Assembly (NCBI RefSeq): GCF_000576305.1
Contig: NZ_BAVZ01000015.1
Location: 30,733-94,732, forward strand
From: Paenibacillus pini JCM 16418
GTDB taxonomy: Bacteria > Bacillota > Bacilli > Paenibacillales > Paenibacillaceae
Direction of reading: 5' to 3'
Length of the DNA: 64,000 nt
Below, piece by piece: positions 38,293 through 46,969 of the stretch; the first letter of the stretch is position 1; each line of letters opens with the position of its first letter. The notes below the pieces were generated by a model. It was not told the DNA's origin. It saw only the letters and a program-made list of their open reading frames with translations, and did no database searches. The position numbers and the translations under genes were made by a program.

Positions 38293-38958
38293 TTAAGAAA
38301 TCAGTTGGAGAAGGCGTTCATAAGTCATTTCTTCTAAAGAAGGAACAATGGCTGTTGCCTGCCCCAGCGTTGTAGGAGATCCAACACCAACGCTGCGCAT
38401 ACCCCCGCGAGTAGCGGCTTCAATTCCTGCTTCAGCATCCTCAAATACGACGCAGGCTTCTGGTTTACTTTGTACTGCCTTCGCCCCGAGCAGAAATACT
38501 TCAGGATCGGGCTTGGCACTCGATGTGTGAGTACCATCAATAATGGCGTCGAAATATGGAACCAGATGCGTATTATTGAGGATAATCATCGCATTCTTGC
38601 TAGCAGAACCTAACGCTATGCGAATGCCATTTTTTCGAAGGTCAGTGAGGAATGCCAGCACACCTGGAAGAATTTCAGATTCGTCCATCTTGGAGATGTA
38701 ATCCACGTACCAAGTATTCTTTTTCTCAGCGAGTGTGAGCTTGGTTTCTTCATCGAAAGTAAGTCCACCAATCTCAAGCAGTATATCCAGAGAAGCCATG
38801 CGGCTAACGCCTTTGAGACGTTCATTGTCCTGCTCCGTAAATACGAAACCAAGCTCATCAGCTAGACGTTTCCATGCGATGAAATGGTATTTAGCTGTAT
38901 CGACGAGAACGCCATCAAGATCAAATAAACAAGCTTCAATCGGATTGATTTGAGTCAT
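38293..38958 (-). CDS. pgmB: Beta-phosphoglucomutase
   Basis: About 221 residues from ATG 38958 (AGGAGG nine bases upstream). HAD fold: nucleophile and acid in FDLDGVLVDTAKYH, cap residues LKGVSRMASLDILLE, motif 2 GSASKNA, Lys/Asp in SSAKPDPEVF and EDAEAGIEAA. Converts beta-glucose-1-phosphate from mapA into glucose-6-phosphate. 103 bp before mapA. Confidence 0.95.
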   Translation of the reverse strand: MTQINPIEACLFDLDGVLVDTAKYHFIAWKRLADELGFVFTEQDNERLKGVSRMASLDILLEIGGLTFDEETKLTLAEKKNTWYVDYISKMDESEILPGVLAFLTDLRKNGIRIALGSASKNAMIILNNTHLVPYFDAIIDGTHTSSAKPDPEVFLLGAKAVQSKPEACVVFEDAEAGIEAATRGGMRSVGVGSPTTLGQATAIVPSLEEMTYERLLQLIS

Positions 38959-38985
38959 ATCATGCAACCTCCTAGTATTTTTGTG

Positions 38986-38995
38986 CAAACGTTTG
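38986..38995 (-). promoter_or_regulatory. LacI-family operator before pgmB
   Basis: CAAACGTTTG, a perfect 10-bp palindrome with the central CG typical of LacI/CcpA-type sites, 28 bp upstream of the pgmB start. Probable target of the adjacent regulator, or of CcpA. Confidence 0.65.
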
Positions 38996-39042
38996 AACAA
39001 GTTGTAAAAATAAATGAAGCACCGTAATGCTTCGTGTATTAT

Positions 39043-40101
39043 TTATATATTCATTCTTGTATTCACTTCAGATTTAGTTGGTGAAAAAATAGACGATTCC
39101 CGAATCACCAGTCGGTGAGGAATGATGTGGCGTTTTTGAAATTGGTTCTCTCCAACATGTGTAACAGACTGAATCAACGCTTGCGAGGCTGTGTAGCCTA
39201 AATTATAAATACCAATATCCACACTGCTAATTGGCGGAGTTGATAATTCTGCGATAGCAATGTTATTGAAACTGACCAGACACAAATCTTGAGGAACCTT
39301 GTACCCGAGTTCGTGCAAACCGCGCAACACGCCTAGTGAAACAAGATCATCAACGACAAGTAGAGCGGTAGGACGTTCTGGAAGATTCATAAAGAAAGAC
39401 ATGGCTCGATAGCCACTTTCTTGGAGAAACTCTCCTTCAACAATCCAATCCTTGCTCATAGAAAGATTTGAGTCTTCCATGGCACGCGTATAACCTTCGA
39501 GACGATCACGGGAAACAATATGACTTGGTGGTCCGCTTACGAACCCGATTCGCTGATGTCCGAGGTTAATGAGATGCTGAGTCGCATCATATGCGGCCTG
39601 AACATTGTCGTTATCAACAGATAACAAATCCGGATATTTCGGGCTTCGTCCGACAAGAACAAACGGATGATTGTTATTTTGCAAAAAATCGACAACTTTA
39701 TCATCTTTGCGGGAGTATAGCAGAATAGCACCATCCACACGTTTACCATTAAGCAGACGAGAGACTGCTTCGACTTCTTCTTGTTCATTAGCTCCGGAAC
39801 TGATTAGCACATCGTAACCTGAGCGGTTAGCTTGTGTAACAATCCCGCGAATTAATTCCATAAAAAACATGTTCATAAATAGTTCTTCAGCCGGTTTAGG
39901 CAAAATAACACAGATGCTTTGTGTCGTCTTGGACACCAAGCTCTTAGCCATAATATTGGGATGGTAACCGAGCTCATCCATAATATCTCGAACCTTCTGA
40001 GAAGTTTCCTTACTAATTCTTGAATTATTCGACAGTACACGGGACACGGTGGAAGGGGAAACGCCCGCTTTTTTTGCTACATCTTTAATGGTTACAGACA
40101 T
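39043..40101 (-). CDS. LacI-family transcriptional regulator of maltose use (MalR-like)
   Basis: About 352 residues from ATG 40101 (GGAGG five bases upstream). HTH and hinge: TIKDVAKKAGVSPSTVSRVL with NNSRISKETSQKVRDIMDELGYHPN. The periplasmic-binding-like effector domain follows (FVSGPPSHIVSRDRLEGY). It heads the operon with pgmB and mapA, and similar CG-centred palindromes lie before it and before pgmB. Ligand presumably maltose or a derivative. Confidence 0.85.
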   Translation of the reverse strand: MSVTIKDVAKKAGVSPSTVSRVLSNNSRISKETSQKVRDIMDELGYHPNIMAKSLVSKTTQSICVILPKPAEELFMNMFFMELIRGIVTQANRSGYDVLISSGANEQEEVEAVSRLLNGKRVDGAILLYSRKDDKVVDFLQNNNHPFVLVGRSPKYPDLLSVDNDNVQAAYDATQHLINLGHQRIGFVSGPPSHIVSRDRLEGYTRAMEDSNLSMSKDWIVEGEFLQESGYRAMSFFMNLPERPTALLVVDDLVSLGVLRGLHELGYKVPQDLCLVSFNNIAIAELSTPPISSVDIGIYNLGYTASQALIQSVTHVGENQFQKRHIIPHRLVIRESSIFSPTKSEVNTRMNI

Positions 40102-40121
40102 TAGTACCTCCATGTGGAACC

Positions 40122-40133
40122 GTTTGCGTAAAC
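40122..40133 (-). promoter_or_regulatory. LacI-family operator before the regulator gene
   Basis: GTTTGCGTAAAC, near-palindromic with central CG, 20 bp upstream of the regulator start. Suggests autoregulation. Confidence 0.6.
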
Positions 40134-40278
40134 AATGCTAGTGGGTCCTGTCGCTGCCCTTTTTCAAGCTGTTTTTCATTAAATATCTTAATCGATAGCC
40201 TCGGGCTTGTAAATAACATTCCTCATTTTGGTTTTAAATATTAACAAATGTAGTACTTTAAAAGATGTATTGAAATAT

Positions 40279-40312
40279 TAGGTATCACCTAATAAAATAA
40301 GGTGTCACCTAA
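40279..40312 (+). promoter_or_regulatory. Two palindromic operators before the XRE gene
   Basis: TAGGTATCACCTAA (40279-40292) and AAGGTGTCACCTAA (40299-40312): AGGT...ACCT palindromes with centres 20 bp apart, two helical turns. They end 25 bp before the start codon, so autoregulation by the small HTH protein is likely. Confidence 0.75.
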
Positions 40313-40337
40313 ATAATTACATGTTCGGAGGCTCAAT

Positions 40338-40571
40338 ATGCTTGTATGGATGTTAAGAGAGGTCATGGCTGATAAAGGAATTTGGTCAGGTGCAGCACTA
40401 TCTCGTTTATTAAAAGAAAAAGCTGATTATAGTCTATCTGCTGCTTCGATTAGCGCGTTATTGACAAGCCAGCCTCGACAAATGAAAGCCGAAACCCTAG
40501 ATGCACTATGTACGACACTAGATTGTTCACCAAATGATTTATGGGTACATACCCCGAATCAAGGGTCGTAG
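40338..40571 (+). CDS. Small XRE-type HTH regulator
   Basis: 77 residues, essentially one Cro/CI helix-turn-helix domain (LREVMADKGIWSGAALSRLL, TLDALCTTLDCSPNDLWVH) of the YozG-like group. ATG 40338 follows GGAGG. Two strong palindromes sit just upstream. It is followed 40 bp later by a membrane protein gene that it may control. Confidence 0.85.
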   Translation: MLVWMLREVMADKGIWSGAALSRLLKEKADYSLSAASISALLTSQPRQMKAETLDALCTTLDCSPNDLWVHTPNQGS

Positions 40572-40610
40572 TCCTGCATTATTAGCTGGAAATAGGAAGG
40601 GGTTAGATTT

Positions 40611-41045
40611 ATGAAATTTGTTCCGAAGAGGGATCTTTGGTTATCGATCACAGTTTGGATCTGTATTATTTTCTTGGTTTTCGCGGCATTATCGACCTTA
40701 TTGGTTGGGGGTATAAGTATAATCGGTGGAAGTGTTATATCTCTGGTTTGCTTAGTTATTGCCGGATATATAGGTTGGTTGTGGGTAGTGGCATTCTACG
40801 TATTACAAGAATCTGAATTGTTCATTCGTTTTGGTCCAATGACGAAATCTATTTCTTACGATAGTATTACCCAAGTAAAGCTGATACGGTCATGGATGTC
40901 GAGTATGGCTACCTCTAGCCGCAGAGTTGAAATTAAGTATGGTAAATTTGATTTCATTCATATCTCTCCCCTTGATCAGAAGGTATTTGTAGAGGAATTA
41001 GCTAAACGTTGTCATCAGGCAAGCATAGAAATGAATTCGCTTTAA
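40611..41045 (+). CDS. PH-domain-like membrane protein (YyaB-type)
   Basis: 144 residues. Two adjacent membrane helices (about 10-30 and 37-60), then a bacterial PH-like domain (ELFIRFGPMTKSISYDSITQ ...). Small proteins of this architecture are of unknown function. AGGAAGGGG precedes ATG 40611. Likely in one unit with the XRE gene. Confidence 0.7.
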   Translation: MKFVPKRDLWLSITVWICIIFLVFAALSTLLVGGISIIGGSVISLVCLVIAGYIGWLWVVAFYVLQESELFIRFGPMTKSISYDSITQVKLIRSWMSSMATSSRRVEIKYGKFDFIHISPLDQKVFVEELAKRCHQASIEMNSL

Positions 41046-41130
41046 CCCAAGTGAGATACAATGAATCGGTACCAAGCGGTAGATTCCACGAAGTGAATTA
41101 TACTGCTTTTTTGTTATAAATTGGTTGTTA

Positions 41131-41170
41131 ACTATGTCACGCCGTGATATAGTCGCATCAAGACATAGTG
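41131..41170 (+). promoter_or_regulatory. PadR-type operator
   Basis: ACTATGTCAC-GCC-GTGATATAGT (41131-41153) is a 23-bp palindrome with one mismatch; GACATAGTG at 41162-41170 adds a further half-site. It lies 50-90 bp before the PadR gene, consistent with self-repression. Confidence 0.75.
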
Positions 41171-41218
41171 AGTTAGGCTGTAGGTGTACGGTGAGGATAA
41201 CAAGGGAGCTGGGACATT

Positions 41219-41554
41219 TTGGACACTAACAAAGTGTTGAAGAAATATGTGCCTATGACTGAAACGGCTTTTTATATTCTATTATCCTTAGCGAAGCCGC
41301 GCCATGGATATGGAATTGTGAAGCATGTGGAGGACATTACGAATCATCGAATTCGATTAGGTTCAGGGACAGTTTATGGAACATTAACCAAAATGCAGAA
41401 GGATGGAATGATTACTGTTTTTGCAGATGAAGATCGAAAGACAATATATGAAATAACAGAGGTAGGGACAAAAGTCATTGCCGCCGAGATCAACAGACTT
41501 AAGGAACTCTACCAGAATGCATTGAAGTATGGAGAGGATGAGTATGATGATTAA
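41219..41554 (+). CDS. PadR-family transcriptional regulator
   Basis: 111 residues from TTG 41219 (AAGGGAGCTGGG upstream). Winged helix with MTETAFYILLSLAKPRHGYG, then GSGTVYGTLTKMQKDG and a helical C-terminus for dimerisation. The next frame overlaps it and encodes the start of a DUF2812 membrane protein, the usual partner gene, but that gene is broken. Confidence 0.85.
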   Translation: MDTNKVLKKYVPMTETAFYILLSLAKPRHGYGIVKHVEDITNHRIRLGSGTVYGTLTKMQKDGMITVFADEDRKTIYEITEVGTKVIAAEINRLKELYQNALKYGEDEYDD

Positions 41555-41767
41555 GATCGTTAAACCCTTTTGGAGCTACGATGTACAGAAGACAGAATAG
41601 TGGCTCTCGTCGATGTCTGAAAAGGGTTATGAGCTTATTGATATAAACCGTGTAACGCGGTGTTTCATCTTTCAACAAGGCGAGCCGAGAACAAGAACGT
41701 ATCATATTAGTTTGATAAAATCCAGGCTCAATCACTATCCAGAGGTTTACTAGACAAACGTTCCTAA
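41544..41767 (+). pseudogene. Truncated DUF2812 membrane-protein gene
   Basis: Starts at ATG 41544 overlapping padR. IKIVKPFWSYDVQKTE is followed by an in-frame TAG where Lys or Glu is expected, then WLSSMSEKGYELIDINRV. Near 41710 one T is missing (resuming FDKIQAQSLSRGLLDK). The reading ends at 41767, so about two thirds of a normal DUF2812 protein is absent. The truncation is genuine loss, since no further domain follows; the border with the AT-rich island is here. Confidence 0.7.
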
Positions 41768-41984
41768 AATTAACAAAAATATTAATTATTAAAGAAAATT
41801 TCAAATAAAATTACATATGACTAACTTTCAAGAGTGATTTTGTAATAGGTAATTAACTAATAGATTGGCCATATATTTTACTAAAGGATAAAGGGTAATA
41901 CTTGAAGAGTAGACAGAGGTGGTACCAAAGGGAAGGGGATGGACTATACATTAGAGTCCATATCGGATGTTGTATAAAAATTTA
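41768..41984. other. AT-rich non-coding DNA at the island edge
   Basis: No ORF with a ribosome site. A hairpin ATGGACT/AGTCCAT lies at about 41939-41961. A GAGGTGGTACC string near 41917 recalls a T-box core, but nothing else of a T-box is visible. Confidence 0.5.
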
Positions 41985-42030
41985 ACAGAAAGGAAGGCTA
42001 CTTCTAGCTTGAAGTAGTCTTCCTTTCTGT
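41985..42030 (-). terminator. Terminator of the decayed secreted-protein gene
   Basis: ACAGAAAGGAAG-(G)CTACTTC.../...GAAGTAG-(T)CTTCCTTTCTGT, about 19 paired bases; on the minus strand it is followed by TTAAATTTTTA. Confidence 0.85.
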
Positions 42031-42063
42031 ATGTATTAGAATGAACAGCAGATAAAATTATTT

Positions 42064-42614
42064 TTATAGTACTTCGTACACTGTGATTGCACCATTAATT
42101 TTTTGAGTGCTGGTGCCATTAGTAACCCAAATTTCAGCATAAAAAGTACCAGTACCAACATTTGACCAAGTACCTACGTAAGTTCCTACGTTAGAGCCAA
42201 AAGGAAACGTTTGTGATCCGCAATCGATATCAGGCCAAATACCGTTTTTCTTTTTAAGTTTAATTTTGTAGTCACCAGATACACTATTAGTTACTGGTAC
42301 ACTGCCTAACTATTGATTTGAATATTGGTATAATTATTTGCAGTAAATTCACCCGATGTAATACCAAGGTTATTAACTCCAGAGAATGCCTTTTCACCGT
42401 ATATTTTGTTTTCAACTTTAGCGAATAATGATATTTCTGGAACTTTTATAGCTGCACTAATGACAACATCTGTTTTTGCATCAGTCATAGGCTTTGAAAG
42501 ACTTTATGTATCATTTGTAGTAACCTCAGCTGCACTTACAGGAATAGCAGAAATCAATAATGCGGAAACACACATAGATGAGATGGCCACTTTTTTAAAT
42601 TTGTTTAAGAACAC
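42064..42614 (-). pseudogene. Secreted protein gene, interrupted twice
   Basis: From GTG 42614 (AAAGGGTG upstream) it encodes a signal peptide (ISSMCVSALLISAIPVSAAE), then an in-frame TAA at about 42503, then a beta-rich body (VPEISLFAKVENKIYGEKAF). Near 42308 a base is missing, after which it resumes LGSVPVTNSVSGDYKIKLKK and ends NGAITVYEVL at 42064. The C-terminal ~60 residues look like a small extracellular beta-sandwich. Function unknown. A second, more decayed copy follows at 42915-43075. Confidence 0.65.
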
Positions 42615-42796
42615 TCAAAACACCCTTTCCCGTATAATTTTCACTATAAAAATATATATCATGGATATATTACCATAATATAGTTTATATAGTAAGTTCT
42701 ATATTAATCTATTCTTCTATATGTTATTCACAGATTGAGTACGCTGAATGATGTGCGACAATAATTATATGGAACAACTGGTCATCTTCTCTATAA

Positions 42797-42834
42797 AAAA
42801 GAAGACTAATTCATGATAGAAGTAGCCTTCTTTT
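42797..42834 (-). terminator. Terminator related to that at 41985
   Basis: AAAAGAAG-ACTA.../...GTAG-CCTTCTTTT hairpin. Its CTAcTTC-like core resembles the terminator at 41985-42030, as expected if gene and terminator were duplicated together. Confidence 0.7.
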
Positions 42835-42914
42835 GTATAGACAGATACTCAATTAAGTGGTGTATAGATACACGAATAACAGCTAGCATAAATACACTAA
42901 AAAATTATTCTTAT

Positions 42915-43075
42915 TCTACTTCGTAGACAATGATTTACATTAAATTTGTGTGGATACATCACTATTAAGCCAAATGTTCACCCAATAAGTACCTTTACCG
43001 ACATTGAACAAGTACCTACATAATTACCTGTTGTATGTACCAGAAGCATTATTAAATAGCCCTTATGGGCATGAA
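42915..43075 (-). pseudogene. Degraded 3' copy of the secreted-protein gene
   Basis: On the minus strand, scattered frames read VGTYVGT-like, FNVGKGTYWVNIWLNSDVST, and a final VYEV-like end, matching the last third of the gene at 42064 (TWSNVGTGTFYAEIWVTNGT). No start and several frame breaks. The 42620-42914 gap holds only the terminator and AT-rich DNA. Confidence 0.55.
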
Positions 43076-43080
43076 CTGGC

Positions 43081-43431
43081 TTATTCAATCCAGACTTGAT
43101 AATATTGTCTATTCTCAATTATATCAATATTCGCATATACCTCCTTTGTTATATAACCAATTGTTTTTGCCTGTATTAATTGAAAGAGAAGAGAAAAGGC
43201 TAATTTAGAATCCGTTGTTTTATACCCAGTATAGTCGTTAAGAATTTTAGAATATATCTCACTTGATATATATTCTTGTGCTTCGTACATTGATGAAATG
43301 TCATTTCTCTTTTCTTCATACCATTTTATAGAAGGGGATTTATTTTTATCAAGTATCAGATTGCTATCATTGTTTGTAAATATAAATTCTCTGTAAGCAT
43401 TACTTGGAATATCATTATTTTCTTTAGACAT
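43081..43431 (-). CDS. Hypothetical protein, ~116 residues
   Basis: ATG 43431 is preferred because GAGAGGTGA lies upstream; longer starts overlap that site. Acidic, soluble, mostly helical (NAYREFIFTNNDSNLILDKN, SIKWYEEKRNDISSMYEAQE), with no motif I recognise. It lies downstream of the secreted protein at 43513 but after that gene's terminator. Confidence 0.5.
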   Translation of the reverse strand: MSKENNDIPSNAYREFIFTNNDSNLILDKNKSPSIKWYEEKRNDISSMYEAQEYISSEIYSKILNDYTGYKTTDSKLAFSLLFQLIQAKTIGYITKEVYANIDIIENRQYYQVWIE

Positions 43432-43461
43432 GGACATCACCTCTCAAATCGGGTTATAAAC

Positions 43462-43500
43462 AAAAGAAAAGGGCGAATAAATTTCCCGCCCTTTTCTTTT
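43462..43500 (-). terminator. Strong bidirectional terminator
   Basis: AAAAGAAAAGGGCG/CGCCCTTTTCTTTT with a ~11-nt loop; ends the secreted-protein gene at 43513. Confidence 0.95.
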
Positions 43501-43512
43501 GTTTATTATACC

Positions 43513-44142
43513 TTAAATTTTACAAGAAAAAGAAAATTGTCCAGTTGGTTTGGATGGAAGGGCACTTATGGCATTCAAATCAATAGTTATAACGTCGCCA
43601 GAATTCAAAGCAGCAGCTTGTCCTCCGATATAATTGTAATTCTTAATGCTTCCATGGAACAAATAATTGCTAGCTTGGGTGTGCACGTCATAAATAGATC
43701 CTCCAAAAAGTGATCTGTAATAACCTAAGTTAGTATTAGATACTGAACCACCAGATCCTGATACAGAAACAACCGGGCCGAAAAATGATATACCAAGTGG
43801 TGTGAATTCAAATCCCCATTGGAGAGTGTTCGTCAATGAATCATATTGTTGGATACTTCTAGAATATCCAGCAGCTCCTGGTCTCCAGGTGCTGGCACTG
43901 CACGGTGGAGCATAAATGTCTCTTGCTTGTTGCTCAGAAGTTATAGTAACAGTTGGTTCACTAATATTAGTAGACCTTTCACTATTTGAATCTGAATAAA
44001 TATTTTCATGTCCTTGCATAATTAATTCTGAATAAGGCTGACTTGTCGAATCCTCAGCTTGAACTGCAACAACCCCCATAAGACTGAACAATAAGAATGT
44101 AGCTGAAATAGACGATATTAACTTCTTAAAAAATGAATTCAT
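43513..44142 (-). CDS. Secreted protein of unknown function, 209 residues
   Basis: Signal peptide to about residue 29 (LLFSLMGVVAVQAE). A low-complexity Ser/Asn region follows, then a compact domain with CSASTWRPGAAGYSRSIQQY and FTPLGISFFGPVVSVSGSGG, ending FSFSCKI. Two cysteines (about 80 and 207) could form one disulfide across the domain. Preceded by GGGAGG. I considered a bacteriocin-like or pore-forming product but see no supporting motif or partner genes. Confidence 0.65.
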   Translation of the reverse strand: MNSFFKKLISSISATFLLFSLMGVVAVQAEDSTSQPYSELIMQGHENIYSDSNSERSTNISEPTVTITSEQQARDIYAPPCSASTWRPGAAGYSRSIQQYDSLTNTLQWGFEFTPLGISFFGPVVSVSGSGGSVSNTNLGYYRSLFGGSIYDVHTQASNYLFHGSIKNYNYIGGQAAALNSGDVITIDLNAISALPSKPTGQFSFSCKI

Positions 44143-44383
44143 TTAAAAACCTCCCATTAATAATAAGTAGTCTTCTTACTTGTGCTTCAATCTTTCCCTC
44201 TTTTTTTGGTATAAAGTTATATGATATATCTATAATAAACAAAATAGTAATATTATGTAAATATATTTATTTTAACTATTGTATTGAACTTTGGATAATG
44301 GAAGCAGAGAACCCGCATTTCACCGTTTCTTAAAGGCGAAAAAACTCGTCATCTTCTATAAATATAAAAAAGAGGGATTCAAC

Positions 44384-45283
44384 ATGTTACAACTGTTCGA
44401 CGATTTTATAAACAAACTAGATCAGTCAGGATTATCCAATCGGACAGTATCAAACTACAAATCTACCTGAAATGTTTTTCAGAAATGGATGAGGAAATCT
44501 GATCCTGATATAAGGGATGTTGGTCTAGCTACTCAAAAGATATCTCTGATTTCAAACGCTACATGTTAACTTACGGTGGAAGAGGAGGGAAGCCAGCCAC
44601 TCCAGCAACAATGCAACTAATTTTGTACACTTGAATGCTATTTTTTGTTATTTTTCAGAAGAAGGGTACATTCCGAACAATCCAGTGGAACCGATAAAAA
44701 AACCAATAGCTGCAAGGCGTACACCAAAATGGTTAACCAAAAATGAACAGAATGCATTACTCCGTGAAGTCAGAAGTCACGGAAGCAAAAGGGATTATGC
44801 AAATATACTGTTGCAGCTTAGAGCTGGTCTGCGTGTGCATGAAGCGTGTGACTGCTGAAGAATGAGTTAACAATGAGCGCACGTGCCGGCAGCGTGTATA
44901 TCCGTGGCAAGGGAGATAAGGACAGAGAGGTTCCACTGAATGCTGAAGTTAGATCCTCCCTGCAAAGTTATCTTAGGAATCGGAACGATGACAGTCCGTA
45001 TGTATTCAAGTCTCAGCGCACTGAGAACCTATCTGTACGCGGGGTTCAACATATAGTGGAAATATACCGCGTCCGGACGAGAATAGGGCATTTATCTTGC
45101 CACAGTTTGCGTCATAGTTTTGGGCATGATCTTATTGTTGCAGGAAACGACCTTCAGAAGGTGGCTATGCTTATGGGACATTACAAAGAAGATGGTACAC
45201 CTAACATTGAAATGACCATGATTTATACTACCCCAGGCGTGGAAGATCTGGAGGCTGCGGTGGAGTCGATCAGCTGGACGTAA
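44384..45283 (+). pseudogene. Tyrosine recombinase, broken by several indels
   Basis: ATG 44384 after GAGGG. With frame changes near 44470-44480, 44542, 44620 and 44855 it reads as one ~300-residue XerC/D-like protein. It has an N-terminal SAM-like domain (MLQLFDDFINKLDQSGL, later FKRYMLTYGGRGGKPATP), then the catalytic domain with Arg in LRAGLRVHEAC, Lys in RGKGDKDREVPLN, HxLRH in CHSLRHSFGHDL, His in LMGHYKEDG and the Tyr nucleophile in MTMIYTTPGVEDLE. All catalytic residues survive, so damage could be recent or due to sequencing error. Two more copies of its last ~30 codons follow downstream. Confidence 0.8.
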
Positions 45284-45326
45284 ACATTGTAAAGATTGAT
45301 ATGAAATGATTAAGGAGGGTTATACA

Positions 45327-46151
45327 TTGTATTTTTCAGAGCGTAATGGAATAGAGAAGGACAAGTTAGTCTTAAAAGATTTAATTGAAGTTTTTTTGAT
45401 CATTATCAATGATTTTGCTAAAGATAAATACTTCGATGACTTTTACGGTTTTGAAGACTATAAGGGCGACTGGAATCATGGCAGGGCAAGTAGTAATTTT
45501 GAGTCGTACACACATGAGGATGTGGGTAGAAAGATTTTTGATCCATTCTACCCTCAAAAAACACCAAAATACACAGAGGCAGATGTGTTCGATCTTATAG
45601 AACTCCTTTATAAACATATCTATCTTAAAAATCGGTTTTTACAAGAAGACCTTGGTCTTGAAAGTATTGATGATATTCGAGAGTATTCTAAAAATAAATT
45701 TAGAGAACGGATTAATAAGCAGATAATGCGCTATAGCAAAGGATGGGAGTTACAACCAAATGGTGAAATTCGTGAATTAGTGTCAGAAATGCTCAAACCT
45801 ATCGTTGATGAGATTGCAGTATATGGTAACGAGAAAGAAGTAGACTTAAGAATCAGAAGAGCAATTAGGCATTTTTTGAAGTATGGATCTGATGAGTTAA
45901 CCAAGAAAGGCGCTTTACTCGAAATAGGTGGGGCTTTAGAGAGATTTAGGGATGAGCTTGCGAAGAAACTTGGTCCAGAAGAAAATAATATTTTTCATCT
46001 TTTAAATAAATTCGATTTACGTCATAACAAGCTATTAAAGGAAACTGGATATGATACTAAGATATATTACCCGTGGATATTCTACACATTTCTCTCTACA
46101 TTTGATGCATTTGTTAAACTGAGAAATAGGGAAGCTGAACAAAATGAATAA
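45327..46151 (+). CDS. Hypothetical protein, candidate defence/HEPN-like cargo gene
   Basis: About 274 residues from TTG 45327, chosen because GGAGGG lies eight bases upstream; ATG 45306 would place that site inside the gene. Soluble, charged and helical. It contains an R-x4-H-like RRAIRH at about 190 and a C-terminal RHNKLLKETGYDTK with a helical end FVKLRNREA. The layout recalls HEPN-type or abortive-infection proteins, but I cannot confirm any family. It starts 43 bp after the recombinase stop, so it may be transcribed with it. Confidence 0.6.
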   Translation: MYFSERNGIEKDKLVLKDLIEVFLIIINDFAKDKYFDDFYGFEDYKGDWNHGRASSNFESYTHEDVGRKIFDPFYPQKTPKYTEADVFDLIELLYKHIYLKNRFLQEDLGLESIDDIREYSKNKFRERINKQIMRYSKGWELQPNGEIRELVSEMLKPIVDEIAVYGNEKEVDLRIRRAIRHFLKYGSDELTKKGALLEIGGALERFRDELAKKLGPEENNIFHLLNKFDLRHNKLLKETGYDTKIYYPWIFYTFLSTFDAFVKLRNREAEQNE

Positions 46152-46406
46152 ATTACAGTCCTTGATGGATTATATGGACTCTGTGAAGGGGCTACATAAC
46201 AGACAATGTGCACATGGATTTCTTATTTTGATCCTGATAAAAACATATTGTCGATTACAACAGCTGATTTTAGTGCATATGTACCTCAATGGTTGAAAGA
46301 ACGGTTCCCAAGCTCCTTTTTTATAAATTCTATTCGTAACAGAATATACATTCTGTTACGAATAATGACGAAAAACACACTGGAGACAGGGAAGATAATT
46401 TCCTAG
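46144..46406 (+). CDS. Small hypothetical protein overlapping the previous gene, possibly frameshifted
   Basis: ATG 46144 overlaps the previous stop (ATGAATAA) and reads NKLQSLMDYMDSVKGLHN. A frame change near 46200 is needed to continue TWISYFDPDKNILSITTADF and end at 46406. The coupling and protein-like second half suggest one ~87-residue protein. Function unknown. Confidence 0.35.
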
Positions 46407-46495
46407 GGCAGAACTCTTTGCTTACAAATATTTTGACTTCCTCTGCCAAAGACAAATTCCGTCTACTAGCTTCGCCGAATAAAATTTATCAGCCT

Positions 46496-46969
46496 TTACA
46501 ACTTAATCTCTCCATACAACTCAACTTGGTTAGTGTGCTTTTCTAGAAATTTCAGTTGTATTGTTTTAATTTTTTCTTCACTGTAAATTGAATATAGTGG
46601 TTGTACAGTCACATTTGTGTCATAAGCATCCTTTGAAATACTTCTGCTTCCTTTGCCAATAAAGTACAGTTTGTCTTTATCTTTTAAATAACAAAAGAAA
46701 AATCCGTCTGTTTTTACCAATTTTTCAAAATTTCGCTTTCCTTCTTCGTAAGTGTAAAACTTGGAAACAGGCATCCATAGAACTGCTTCATTATCACTTA
46801 CTTCACCAACGTATTCTAAATATGTATCAGAACCTATTGTACTAATAAACGATTCCGTTGCTGTTGAAGTTAATGAAGAATACCTCTTTTCATTTATTTC
46901 GCTACCAATGGTTAATACTACGCCACCCAAGAAACACGCCAAAAACATGATCCAGAACAGTTTTTTCAT
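46496..46969 (-). CDS. Membrane-anchored hypothetical protein
   Basis: About 157 residues from ATG 46969 (AAGGGGGAGC ten bases upstream). One N-terminal membrane helix (LFWIMFLACFLGGVVLTIG), then a ~130-residue extracytoplasmic alpha/beta domain (YLEYVGEVSDNEAVLWMPVS, FFFCYLKDKDKLYFIGKGS). Opposite strand to its neighbours. No recognised family; could be an immunity or envelope protein. Confidence 0.6.
   Translation of the reverse strand: MKKLFWIMFLACFLGGVVLTIGSEINEKRYSSLTSTATESFISTIGSDTYLEYVGEVSDNEAVLWMPVSKFYTYEEGKRNFEKLVKTDGFFFCYLKDKDKLYFIGKGSRSISKDAYDTNVTVQPLYSIYSEEKIKTIQLKFLEKHTNQVELYGEIKL

Noticed and set aside
41900..41960. T-box riboswitch suggested by a GGTGGTACC string
   Set aside because: No stem I/specifier region, no antiterminator pairing and no aminoacyl or amino-acid gene downstream.
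42406..42678. Plus-strand 90-codon ORF
   Set aside because: It is antisense to the signal peptide region of the decayed secreted-protein gene, whose minus-strand reading has a signal peptide and ribosome site.
43513..44142. Bacteriocin or pore-forming toxin
   Set aside because: Only a signal peptide and two cysteines support it; there is no leader processing site, immunity partner or recognised fold.
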